31,309 nucleotides of DNA, from positions 1 through 31,309 of IMG/VR virus record IMGVR_UViG_3300030118_001431. The stretch is one strand, 5' to 3'. This document shows positions 13,179 through 22,101 of the stretch, piece by piece. The stretch is from a virus. Every line of letters begins with the position of its first letter. The first letter of the stretch is position 1. The notes beneath the pieces are model-generated. The model saw nothing but the letters and a program-made list of their open reading frames with translations, was not told where the DNA came from and did not search any database. Made by a program: the position numbers and the translations under genes.

Positions 13179-13375
13179 TAATCTTAAATGATGGAGTGTA
13201 TAGTTTAGTTCCTGTAACTAAAGCTATGCTATCTGACCTTGCTCTGCACACAGAAGTAAATTGTTTTGATCTTTGTGATATTTTAAGATTAAAACTAACC
13301 ACGTACCACGATTTTATTAATAGACATGTGATGAATGATGGTAGTGGAGATTTTTTTGGTTGTATCTGTCGTTAG
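13169..13375 (+). CDS. small hypothetical protein after the SNF2 gene, 68 aa
   Basis: It starts with GTG at 13169 and overlaps the SNF2 gene by 10 bases in another frame, which supports coupled translation. The sequence (MDLIILNDGVYSLVPVTKAML) looks like strand then helix, with four cysteines (Cys32, Cys36, Cys65, Cys67) but no standard zinc spacing. Its stop codon overlaps the stop of the opposing endolysin gene. No family recognised. Confidence 0.6.
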   Translation: MDLIILNDGVYSLVPVTKAMLSDLALHTEVNCFDLCDILRLKLTTYHDFINRHVMNDGSGDFFGCICR

Positions 13376-13848
13376 ACTAGATCTACAGCATTACCTATGA
13401 CAGGTTTGTATTTTGTTTTACCGTCTTCTTTGTATGCTCTTAATAATTGTTTACGAGGATTTTCCGCTACCCAAGAGCAGTGGATCCATCCGCTGTTAGG
13501 TTCACCTGGAGTGAAGAACTCTAAGATCATTTGATCCCACTCTAGGTTTGCTTTGATCCAATCAAAGACTTCAGCGTTGCTTGTGCCTAGACATTCGAAG
13601 TCGACCGCTTCAGCTTTGGTATGTTGCGAATTTAAACTGCTACCTATTTTTACACACAGCTCTGGTGAACGAAAGCAGCTCGTTACCGTGACTCTGCCGA
13701 AATGATCACGTACTGGCTGCAAAATATTTTCGCATAATAATTTTAATTTTTCCATTTGATCAGCGTTTGGGTTATTATCTATACCCAACCTAATTGCTGT
13801 GTCTGATTTAATAAGCTCTGAAAGGCTAAAGTTACGTGTGAGTTTCAT
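13372..13848 (-). CDS. M15-type peptidoglycan peptidase (endolysin), 158 aa
   Basis: The fold and metal ligands of peptidase M15A (D-Ala-D-Ala carboxypeptidase/L,D-endopeptidase type) are visible: His76 and Asp83 in QHTKAEAVDF, and His123 in WIHCSW, with the TSCFRSPELC segment typical of the family. It would cut peptide bridges in the host wall at lysis. The length fits a one-domain enzyme. No signal peptide, so it needs the holin-like neighbour for release; the two genes overlap as TAATG. Some M15 proteins act as virion hydrolases, but the holin pairing favours lysis. Confidence 0.88.
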   Translation of the reverse strand: MKLTRNFSLSELIKSDTAIRLGIDNNPNADQMEKLKLLCENILQPVRDHFGRVTVTSCFRSPELCVKIGSSLNSQHTKAEAVDFECLGTSNAEVFDWIKANLEWDQMILEFFTPGEPNSGWIHCSWVAENPRKQLLRAYKEDGKTKYKPVIGNAVDLV

Positions 13849-14066
13849 TATTTAAATAATAATCCTAATGCAAATAGTGCAGCAGATCCCGCAGCTGCTA
13901 AGAGAACCCAATAGATCTTGTCTATTTTACCACCCAACTTCTCGACGTCTGCATGTATGTGTTTGAGATGATTATTTTTTATTTGAGTAATATCTTTTCT
14001 TACACCTGTTATATAACCATACAGTGCTAAGATGTGTTCTCTAGTTGTTTTCGGGTCTATTGCCAT
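13848..14066 (-). CDS. holin-like membrane protein, 72 aa
   Basis: The N-terminal 50 residues are helical and charged (REHILALYGYITGVRKDITQIK), followed by one transmembrane segment near the C-terminus (IYWVLLAAAGSAALFALGLLF, about 51-71). A single C-terminal membrane helix and small size fit class III-like holins or haemolysin XhlA-type proteins, which have the same coiled N-terminus. GAGG stands nine bases before the ATG. Its place directly upstream of the endolysin supports the lysis role. Confidence 0.7.
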   Translation of the reverse strand: MAIDPKTTREHILALYGYITGVRKDITQIKNNHLKHIHADVEKLGGKIDKIYWVLLAAAGSAALFALGLLFK

Positions 14067-14068
14067 AA

Positions 14069-17000
14069 TTACTTACCTCTTACCATATTATCGTATTCTA
14101 TCTTCTGTGCAATAGTCATTTGATCATAAGGTATATTCATATTTGTTGCTGTACCTCCTATATTTGTAGGCATTGCAGTGTTTAATTCTTGTTTAAATAC
14201 ATTAGGGATTAAAGAACTTTCTCTTACGTTTCTAGATCTAACATCATTTATGAAATCATCAACATCAGTTGCTTCTTCTAATGGAGCCTCCAATAAAGGT
14301 ATTGCAGTTACATCACCTATAAATCTATTAATTTGTGTTAAAGATGTAGGAAGTGGATTTTTAAAACCTTTTTCATTTGCATTTAAAATTATAGCTTGAA
14401 TATCTGCTTGAGTTAATACTACAGGATTAAACAACCCTGTTCTTAAAAATGATTTTTGTCTTTGACCTCGTATTCTATCAAACTGTTTTTCATATTTAAC
14501 TGTATCTACACCTAAAGTTTTTAATGCTTGTAGTTTTTGATAAAATTCTCTATCTAATTTAAATTTTGCTTTATTAGCGTCTATTACTGCCTCTGTTAAA
14601 TCCACTGGGTCTATTTCACCACCTCTATAAACTAAAGTATTTATGGGGCCTTTTGCTCTGTCAATTGTTTTTCTATATGCAGTTACTATGTATGGAAGAG
14701 CTCTATTTGTATCAGCGGTGACAACTCTAAATCCTGCTATACCTGGAAGTTCATCTCTTAAAAAATACTCATTACCATACTTATCAAATTGTTTTAATAT
14801 ATCTCTTTCACCATCTGCTGTAGCCCGTAATATTCTTTCTAAAGCAGCGACACTACCTGGTGCTTGTGTTTGTATAGTGTGTAGGGCTACTTTTCTTACT
14901 ATATCACCGACACTGTCTGCATCTCGATCATATATAATTTTACCTGTTCTAGTTCGTCCACCTCTAGATATGATGTCATTTGCTGCCTCAAAGAATATGG
15001 ATTCACTTACAAATGGTTGAGTTACTTCTGCCATTGCTTGTAGTAAACCTTTTGTTAAAGACACTGTTATTTTTTCAGCATCTTCTTCACCAGAAATGAC
15101 TGCATTTCTAACCGTTGTAAGAGGTCTTATTAAAGTATCGTATGCATTTGCATGACTAAAATCTATATATTTTAATTTATTATTTTTATCTCTGCCCATA
15201 GGTAAGAGAACTGAATTTTTTGACCAATCAGGAACTATTTTTCTAAGCGCATTCATTTCGTCTTCTGTTACATTATGAAGTGCTTTCATTCCTTCGTATA
15301 ATCCGTACGGAACACCTGCAAACACCATTGAAGAATTAAGTATTCTGCTAAGACCTATACTAAAAGTAGGAGATTTAATAGATATTTTACCTGTTGTAGG
15401 ATCTATCATTTCGTCAATACCTTGTTTAATTATATTGCCTCCTGTTCTTATTATTTCTGCAGGAAAGGATACAAAGTTACCAAAAGGTAAACCCCTTAAA
15501 CCTCTTACAAAACTTCCTACGTAATCATAATTAGGAACTGTATTTCTAACAATTCTAGCTGCTCTTTGATTTAACGTTTCAGCTGCACCTGTAAAAGGAT
15601 TTTTAAATTCATTTGTTTTACCTTTAAAAGCTCTTTGCAATTTTGCCCTTTCAGATGCAAAGTTTACCATTTTCCATATATCATCTTCTGCTACATATAA
15701 ACCTTCCATAAATTTATAACCTTTTTTAAAAGGATTAAATGCTCTACCAAAGCCTCTATCGGTTAATATTCCTTTACCAAGTTGTAAATCTTGTAAAAGA
15801 CCCGATAAGTCTCCTAGCCTTACGTTTGAGTTTACGACACCCAATTCTAATAATTCATCATAAAATTGTTTTGCTTGTAATTTATTTTTGCCAACCAAAG
15901 GCCCAAAAGCCTCTTTTAGTGATTTAGCAAAAATAGCATAATCACCTGGTCTTGCTGGTATTAAAGGTAGTACACCATTCGCTGCTGAAAACGCACCTGC
16001 ACTAATTAAATTTCTAGCGTGTGTAATAGGTGATAAAACTGTTTTAGCTATTTGAGATGTTGCCTTTGGAAATAACAACATGTTTCTATATAAACTTAAA
16101 GTAACTCCATCCTTCATGTACCATTTTTGAGTGCCTGCTAATTCCTCGGCAACTTCTTTTCTAAAATACATTTTATAAAAAGGATCAAACATTTCTGAAT
16201 CTTTTCCTTTTCTTTTCCCAGTTAAACCTATTAGATTTTGTAATCCAGTATCTGTCATTGATGGAACTTGTTGAAGAGTTAAAGCAACTTCATCCCCTAA
16301 TATAGCTCTTGCACTTGCAAGACTAGAAAAGCCAAGTGGTAGATTTCTATTTTTTGTAAATTTTACATTTGATACATTATCTCCTACTACACCAAAATCA
16401 GCCTCTGCTTTTCTTATAGCGTTCGTTAAACTTCTACCTAAATTTAATTTAGTATTATAGTTGGTTAGTGTTTCTATGGTGTTAAAAAATCTAATTCTAA
16501 TATCACCTTCGTCTCCTAATATTTTTCTTAAATTAGGATTACCTAAAAATTCTTTTTGTAAAGTTGCTTTTGATAATTGTGTAGGTGCTCTAAAATTAGC
16601 AGTAAGTATTTCTGCCTCTTCAAAAGGTCTTACTCTTCTTATATCTATTGGTTTTTCTGCTTGTGCAAGAGCTCTTGCTCTTTTTGGATCAGTTTCTCTT
16701 GATATTTTTTTAGTTAATTGTGTTAATACATCATCTTCTACACTTCCATCTGGTAATTTTTTGGGTTGTGTTTTAAATCTACCTAACGATATGTCTCTTG
16801 CACTAACAATATCATCTATTATAGCCTCTGCTTGTGGCCCTGTCATCTGACCACCATAGTCTCTTCTAAGATTTGGATTAGACTTGCTAACTTCTATTAA
16901 TTCTTTTTTTACAGACTCAATAGTTTCTCTAGTCGGTTGATATCGTAAAAATTTAGGTAAATTTTTAGTTTGTAGTAATGGAAAAGCTGTTTCAAAAAAA

Positions 17001-18268
17001 GATCCTATTTTACTTTCTACTAATTTTTTATACTCAGGGCCTGCTGCTTTTTGAACTAAATCAGTATTATAAAATGTATTTCTAACATCATCAGCTATTA
17101 CCCTAGTATAATACATACTACCATATAACTGATCAAAATATTTTTCTCCTGGTAGACCTTTTAATAATCCTTTTAATTTTGTAACTTCTTTTTTATCAAA
17201 TCCCTCTAAAGGTTTTTTAATACTACCACCAAATTCTAATAAACTTTTACCTGTTTCATCTTTAACTAATTTAGATTCACCTGACATAACAGTTCTACCA
17301 ACTTGTTTTATTATTTTTGCTCTTTGTTCTTTTTCTGCTGCAGATAGGGTAAATCTCCATCTACCAAATAATAAATCTATACCTCTGTTTAGATTGGTAA
17401 CTGCTCTACTAGCTTCTTGTCTTGTTCTAGATGCTTTACCTATTGCTTGTCTTTCTAATTCAAATTGTTCAGGTGTTTTTTTACCAGTGGATACAAAAGG
17501 TTCTCTTATATATTTATTTATAAATTGAAGAAATTTATTATTAGATAAATATAACTGTTGACCATGATTAGATAATAATTTTGCTGTTGTGCCTACACCA
17601 CCTATAATACCTGTTAAAAATATACTTTCTAAACCAAACTTACTTCTATTGATCAATGACTGTAATGCATTTTCTCTGCCCTCTAAATCATCATCAGTGC
17701 CTAACTTAGTTATACCAAAATCAAACGTAGATCCAAAAGTTCCTATGTCATCATCAAATACTGCAATTTCTGCTGCTGTACCACCAGCCACGCCTGCATA
17801 AAAACTTTTTCTATTATATTGTTTCTGTACTTTTTGTAGTTCTTCTAATGCTTTTTTACCATTGTTTCTTTCTAAATATTTATTATTCTTTTTTGCTTTG
17901 ATAGCTTTGCTTGCCATTTTTGAACCTTTGACCCCTGCACTCGCTAATTTAAAACCTGCTGTTCCAGGTATTGCTAATTGAGATAATACTTCGGTTACTT
18001 TACCTGCAGTTGTTGCTTCTGCTTTTTCATCAAATGGATTTATTTTATCAAAGTATGCCTCTACTTCAGCCGCTTTATTTGTGTCAGCACCAAGATCTAT
18101 TAATTCTGCGCCTAATGATACAGTATTACCAACAGCCTTAACTAAACCAGAACCTATACCATTTAGTATAGATTCCCATGTTGCTACATCATTTTGTTCT
18201 TCTGCTTGATTTAAAGGTATTTGTGTATTACCTAAATATTCTTGATTTATTTGGTTGAGACTAACCAT
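14069..18268 (-). CDS. giant internal/ejected virion protein, 1399 aa
   Basis: This is the largest gene in the window. The protein is mostly helical, with alanine/glycine hydrophobic patches near residues 40-110 and 155-225 (SIFLTGIIGGVGTTAKLL) and again around 990-1020 (SRILNSSMVFAGVPYGLYEG), and many basic segments. This pattern, its length and its place between other internal-type proteins and the lysis genes fit the large T7 gp16-like proteins ejected into the host to carry DNA across the envelope. I see no lytic transglycosylase motif. The C-terminal end (IPYDQMTIAQKIEYDNMVRGK) resembles ends of other marine-phage internal proteins. A tape-measure role is an alternative if the phage has a long tail. 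Confidence 0.65.
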   Translation of the reverse strand: MVSLNQINQEYLGNTQIPLNQAEEQNDVATWESILNGIGSGLVKAVGNTVSLGAELIDLGADTNKAAEVEAYFDKINPFDEKAEATTAGKVTEVLSQLAIPGTAGFKLASAGVKGSKMASKAIKAKKNNKYLERNNGKKALEELQKVQKQYNRKSFYAGVAGGTAAEIAVFDDDIGTFGSTFDFGITKLGTDDDLEGRENALQSLINRSKFGLESIFLTGIIGGVGTTAKLLSNHGQQLYLSNNKFLQFINKYIREPFVSTGKKTPEQFELERQAIGKASRTRQEASRAVTNLNRGIDLLFGRWRFTLSAAEKEQRAKIIKQVGRTVMSGESKLVKDETGKSLLEFGGSIKKPLEGFDKKEVTKLKGLLKGLPGEKYFDQLYGSMYYTRVIADDVRNTFYNTDLVQKAAGPEYKKLVESKIGSFFETAFPLLQTKNLPKFLRYQPTRETIESVKKELIEVSKSNPNLRRDYGGQMTGPQAEAIIDDIVSARDISLGRFKTQPKKLPDGSVEDDVLTQLTKKISRETDPKRARALAQAEKPIDIRRVRPFEEAEILTANFRAPTQLSKATLQKEFLGNPNLRKILGDEGDIRIRFFNTIETLTNYNTKLNLGRSLTNAIRKAEADFGVVGDNVSNVKFTKNRNLPLGFSSLASARAILGDEVALTLQQVPSMTDTGLQNLIGLTGKRKGKDSEMFDPFYKMYFRKEVAEELAGTQKWYMKDGVTLSLYRNMLLFPKATSQIAKTVLSPITHARNLISAGAFSAANGVLPLIPARPGDYAIFAKSLKEAFGPLVGKNKLQAKQFYDELLELGVVNSNVRLGDLSGLLQDLQLGKGILTDRGFGRAFNPFKKGYKFMEGLYVAEDDIWKMVNFASERAKLQRAFKGKTNEFKNPFTGAAETLNQRAARIVRNTVPNYDYVGSFVRGLRGLPFGNFVSFPAEIIRTGGNIIKQGIDEMIDPTTGKISIKSPTFSIGLSRILNSSMVFAGVPYGLYEGMKALHNVTEDEMNALRKIVPDWSKNSVLLPMGRDKNNKLKYIDFSHANAYDTLIRPLTTVRNAVISGEEDAEKITVSLTKGLLQAMAEVTQPFVSESIFFEAANDIISRGGRTRTGKIIYDRDADSVGDIVRKVALHTIQTQAPGSVAALERILRATADGERDILKQFDKYGNEYFLRDELPGIAGFRVVTADTNRALPYIVTAYRKTIDRAKGPINTLVYRGGEIDPVDLTEAVIDANKAKFKLDREFYQKLQALKTLGVDTVKYEKQFDRIRGQRQKSFLRTGLFNPVVLTQADIQAIILNANEKGFKNPLPTSLTQINRFIGDVTAIPLLEAPLEEATDVDDFINDVRSRNVRESSLIPNVFKQELNTAMPTNIGGTATNMNIPYDQMTIAQKIEYDNMVRGK

Positions 18269-18278
18269 GATAAATTCC

Positions 18279-19841
18279 TTATCTTATTTTAATACCTACT
18301 GGAGATTGATATAGATCAAATGCTTTGGAGTCATCTTTTACATCACTGTAAACTTTTTCTACACCTCCTGTGTATTTATATATCTCTTTTCCACCTTTTA
18401 ACCCTTTACTAAAATAATACTTACCTGGTTCTATTACAAAACTTTCATCTATTTTTCCTTTAGAATTTAAAGGTAACTCAACTAAGTTTGTAGTTACATC
18501 CACAATTGGATCTGCAAATGCAAATTTTGCTATTGAATTGATATACTGAGGTGGGTTTTGTCCTGTTTTATAATCAGCTGTGTTTCTAGAAAACAAAGTA
18601 ACAGCATCTCTATTAATAGCTTTACCCACAGAAGTATCATAAGTTCCTTCAGTTGCTCTTATATCAGCAGCAAGAATATCTAAATAACCTACGTTAGCAG
18701 CTAATTCAGGATATATAGATATAATTCCCTGTTTAAATTCTCTTAATTTTTTATCATAATTATCTGCTTTGCCCATCTTTGCTAATGATAATCTTAATTT
18801 TTTATCTGCAAGTACAACATCTTTTTCATAATCTAATCCCTTCATTGCAGCTAGTGCTCTTAACTGACGTTTTTCTTTGCCAATTTTCTCAAAATCTTCT
18901 ACCGATGCTAAACCTGCTTCACCAACAGATTGATTCATCAATCTAAATCCTAATTTGGCAACTGCTAAAAACGCATCTCTTTTAACTTCAGCTGCTTGTG
19001 GTGATAAATATTTTTCAAACATAGGTATAAATTTGCCTGTTAGACCACTTTCAGCTTCTTTATTTGCTAATTTTAATTCTTCCTCATCTAACGCTTTAGC
19101 AGGATTATCATCTGCTAATGCTTTTAACCCATTTGCTTCTAGATCATTAGCAATTTTTTCATCCTGTGCTGATCCTAAAGTAATGTCCGCAAACTCATCA
19201 GCTACATTTGTTTCTTTTAATGGAGCTTTAAAGTCTTTTTCTGCTTGAGTCACTGTTTGTTTAAAGTCTCTTTCCGCTTTTATTTTATCTTCTTGTTTTT
19301 GTCTCTCTGACTTTTGTTTTTCTAAAATTTGTTGATATTCTTGTTGAGAAATAATTCCTAAATTAGCTTTTGCTAAATCACTTAATTCTCCTTTTGGTTT
19401 TGTTACAAATTGTGTTTCTCCACTTGGTAAAGTAATTTTTTCAGTTGTATCAAAATCAGAGCCTAATGGATCTTCTCCTAAATCTTCACTCATTTCAGTC
19501 ATTTTTGGTTGACGTATATTTGACTCCATGGCCATAGTTTCGGCTATTGTAGCATCACCCGTATTTGCAGTTGATAATGGTTTTTTAAAAATTGAATCTA
19601 AATAAGAAGAATCTAAACTGCCTCCACTTATGGCAACATTAGGTTGTTTCATTTGTAAACCTTGTGCTATACCTTGGTTCATAACATTAAAACTAGTGGG
19701 TGCTTGTGATTCAAAAATATCTTTAGCAAAAGCACTGCCTGTTTTATTTGGATTAGTACCAGCACTAAAGTTTGTTCTAACTGTTTGCTTTATACCTTCG
19801 GCTTGACCGCCGTATTTAAAACTGGGTCTTTTAAAAAACAT
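18279..19841 (-). CDS. internal virion-type protein, 520 aa
   Basis: The start (MFFKRPSFKYGGQAEGIKQT) carries the aromatic-basic RPxFxxGG signature I associate with internal structural proteins of marine podoviruses. A long charged helix follows (about residues 160-250, QQEYQQILEKQKSERQKQED), then a helical domain and a beta-rich C-terminus (VIEPGKYYFSKGLKGG). It overlaps the upstream gene by one base and lies in a run of five long structural genes. Assignment to the virion is by position and style. Confidence 0.6.
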   Translation of the reverse strand: MFFKRPSFKYGGQAEGIKQTVRTNFSAGTNPNKTGSAFAKDIFESQAPTSFNVMNQGIAQGLQMKQPNVAISGGSLDSSYLDSIFKKPLSTANTGDATIAETMAMESNIRQPKMTEMSEDLGEDPLGSDFDTTEKITLPSGETQFVTKPKGELSDLAKANLGIISQQEYQQILEKQKSERQKQEDKIKAERDFKQTVTQAEKDFKAPLKETNVADEFADITLGSAQDEKIANDLEANGLKALADDNPAKALDEEELKLANKEAESGLTGKFIPMFEKYLSPQAAEVKRDAFLAVAKLGFRLMNQSVGEAGLASVEDFEKIGKEKRQLRALAAMKGLDYEKDVVLADKKLRLSLAKMGKADNYDKKLREFKQGIISIYPELAANVGYLDILAADIRATEGTYDTSVGKAINRDAVTLFSRNTADYKTGQNPPQYINSIAKFAFADPIVDVTTNLVELPLNSKGKIDESFVIEPGKYYFSKGLKGGKEIYKYTGGVEKVYSDVKDDSKAFDLYQSPVGIKIR

Positions 19842-20701
19842 TATCCTCTTAGTGCTCCTATAATACCTGCACTAGCGATACCTGCTCCTAAAGCCTGTTG
19901 TAAAGGACTTTGTTGTGGTTGTTCTTGAAATCTTGTTCCATATCCACCACCATATTGTGCAGATAAAACGTCTTGTGCAAAACCTAATCTTTGGAAAGGT
20001 TCAAAAGCTGCTGTTCTTGCAGCATCTGCCTCTGCATCTTGAATTGCTTGTCTAAATGCAAAACCCTCAGAACCTAGTCTACCTATTTCTGCAGCTGTTG
20101 CTGATTCTAAACCTGGAACCATTTGAGCTAAACTTGTTTGTTGATCAAAACCTTGTGATGCTAATGCCTGTGCCTGTTGAAAGTTTTGTTGTCTTAAACC
20201 TGCTTCTAAAGCTGCTCTTTGAAATAAAGATTCTTTATCAAACTCACCTAACGCAACACCCTCTCTACCACCACCAAAGGCACCTTTTGATAGTGCAGCT
20301 TCTCCTATTTGACCTCTTTGTATTGATTGTTGTCTATCAAAACCTTCTAATGTTGTGTCTATTACTTCTTGTTGATAGGGTGATAAAAATTGTTTGTAAG
20401 CATCAGGCCCTGTCATTTCTTGGGCTTTATCCATAAACGGTTGATAAGCCGCGATCCCCGTACCAGCACCAACTCCTGTTGCAGCACCTGTTTTAGGATC
20501 AAATGTTACTTGACCAAGACCAGCAGCTGTTGCTCTTCTTTGTATGGCTTGTTGTGTAAAAGGATCTACATTAACTATTTGTGGTGCAAATTTACTAGTA
20601 TCTATAGGTGTACCTATTTGCTTTAAAACTTGATCTGTAAGTGATTTGCCAAACGCTTCTACGTATGGCGATGGTCTATTTATCTGTGTAGTTGTAGACA
20701 T
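19841..20701 (-). CDS. Gln/Ala-rich helical structural protein, 286 aa
   Basis: The central part has QFLSPYQQEVIDTTLEGFDR followed by GEAALSKGAFGGGREGVAL and long Gln/Ala helices (LRQQNFQQAQALASQGFDQQ), a combination seen often in marine phage structural proteins. The C-terminus (LGAGIASAGIIGAL) is hydrophobic and could be membrane-active. It shares one-base overlaps with both neighbours. It probably sits inside the capsid or at the tail base with the neighbouring long proteins; no enzymatic motif. Confidence 0.6.
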   Translation of the reverse strand: MSTTTQINRPSPYVEAFGKSLTDQVLKQIGTPIDTSKFAPQIVNVDPFTQQAIQRRATAAGLGQVTFDPKTGAATGVGAGTGIAAYQPFMDKAQEMTGPDAYKQFLSPYQQEVIDTTLEGFDRQQSIQRGQIGEAALSKGAFGGGREGVALGEFDKESLFQRAALEAGLRQQNFQQAQALASQGFDQQTSLAQMVPGLESATAAEIGRLGSEGFAFRQAIQDAEADAARTAAFEPFQRLGFAQDVLSAQYGGGYGTRFQEQPQQSPLQQALGAGIASAGIIGALRG

Positions 20702-22101
20702 TACGCTTTCCTAGCCTCCAAATTCTTCATTAAATTATACATTCTTTGTGCGCCTTTGTTAATGCTACCATTTCCTGCGCCTCTGACAGCGTCAGCTGTA
20801 AAGACAAATTCGTTTTTAGATAACATGGCAGGGACGTCATCTGCTTTTTCTTTGACACCAATAGGTACAAAGCCTCCAGATTTCCTGTAATCTAACTCTT
20901 TTACACCATATTTATTGCTTCGTATAGGGATTTTTTTAGGGTTTGTGCCATCCTTTTGATTTATTCTTTCACCTAATTTTTGACCAAAGTTAAAAATAGC
21001 CTGCACGGGTTGAGTGCCAGCAATTCCTCCTTGATTTATAAAATCAGTAACAGGGTTAGCTCCTGGTGTAAAATCATAGGTATCACCCGTAATATTAACT
21101 TTACCTGTTTTTGGATTTGTTGTAAATCCTCCTGCTCCAATAGTGAGGGCTAAAGAAGCATCCAAAGGACTCATACCTCCAACACCACTAAATGTTTTAG
21201 TGGGACTACCATAATCACTATAATCAAATTGTCCTGATGGAGTCCCTTTGCTTTCTATAATATCATTTAATTTAGCTAATTGTGCAGCAGTTAGTTTGGC
21301 TCTTATTTTTGAACCTGGACTTTTAAGATTACCTACAAAAGCCTTTCCAAATTGAATTGGAACATTTGTTAATGCTTTTACTGTTTGAGTTATAGTGGAT
21401 CCTCCTCCACCACCCTTACTTTTTTTAGTTGTGGTTTTTGGTCTACTAGATGAAGATCCTCTTGGACTTTGACCTTGTCTAGAAGGAGCACTAAAACCTG
21501 GTCTTTGCACACCACTTGCTCTGCTACCTTGATAACCACGGCTACCGAATCTAAAATCTTCTCTTCCATCATCTAACATAGTTACATTTTTTAATCCATC
21601 TGTGTATGTTGGATTTATACCCCCTGTGTCTGTATCTACGATTGATATTAATTCATCTTGAATAGATTTATCTTTTATAATTGGAATTGCTTTTTTAACA
21701 GTATTAAATGTTCTAAATAGTCCTATTCCTTTTCTTACATTAGATGGAATTGGAGCACCAAAAAGGACAGCTGTTTCAAAAAAAGGTCTTGCAAAATTTA
21801 CAAAACTTTTAGCTTTATTACTAGCTCTTTTAAAAATACTAGGTTTAACAAAGGACGGAGTGTATCCAGAAAATCTGTCATCATCTCTTTGATTTTTTGA
21901 TTTAGGATTTAAAGAAGGATCACCAGTCTTTTTAATATCAAATATAGTTGGTGCATCTTTTATGTTTATTGATGTGACTTGCGACGGGCTATCATTTTCA
22001 AATCCTGCATCTGAAGTTCTTTCACCTGGCCCTGGACTAAAATCAGATTGAGATGCATCCCTACCACCTCTAAGTTTAACACGTTTTACTTTCTTTGACA
22101 T
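20701..22101 (-). CDS. virion-associated protein with C-terminal DDVPAMLS motif, 466 aa
   Basis: The N-terminal half is low-complexity and basic (RGSSSSRPKTTTKKSKGGGGG near the middle). The C-terminus has SGGFVPIGVKEKADDVPAML followed by SKNEFVFTADAVRGAG. This C-terminal block recurs in tail and internal proteins of many marine phages. The protein is otherwise poorly structured, which fits an ejected or scaffold-like part. It overlaps both neighbours by one base. Confidence 0.6.
   Translation of the reverse strand: MSKKVKRVKLRGGRDASQSDFSPGPGERTSDAGFENDSPSQVTSINIKDAPTIFDIKKTGDPSLNPKSKNQRDDDRFSGYTPSFVKPSIFKRASNKAKSFVNFARPFFETAVLFGAPIPSNVRKGIGLFRTFNTVKKAIPIIKDKSIQDELISIVDTDTGGINPTYTDGLKNVTMLDDGREDFRFGSRGYQGSRASGVQRPGFSAPSRQGQSPRGSSSSRPKTTTKKSKGGGGGSTITQTVKALTNVPIQFGKAFVGNLKSPGSKIRAKLTAAQLAKLNDIIESKGTPSGQFDYSDYGSPTKTFSGVGGMSPLDASLALTIGAGGFTTNPKTGKVNITGDTYDFTPGANPVTDFINQGGIAGTQPVQAIFNFGQKLGERINQKDGTNPKKIPIRSNKYGVKELDYRKSGGFVPIGVKEKADDVPAMLSKNEFVFTADAVRGAGNGSINKGAQRMYNLMKNLEARKA

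Noticed and set aside
13372-13848. Endolysin gene as a host-derived metabolic peptidase
   Set aside because: Its overlap with the holin-like gene and lack of a signal peptide fit a phage lysis role better.
14643-17801. Several plus-strand frames of 62-129 aa
   Set aside because: They are all mirrored inside the continuous 1399-aa minus-strand gene and have no ribosome sites or familiar motifs.
20056-20626. Leu-rich plus-strand frames resembling membrane proteins
   Set aside because: The Leu/hydrophobic composition is the reverse complement of Gln/Ala-rich codons of the 286-aa protein.
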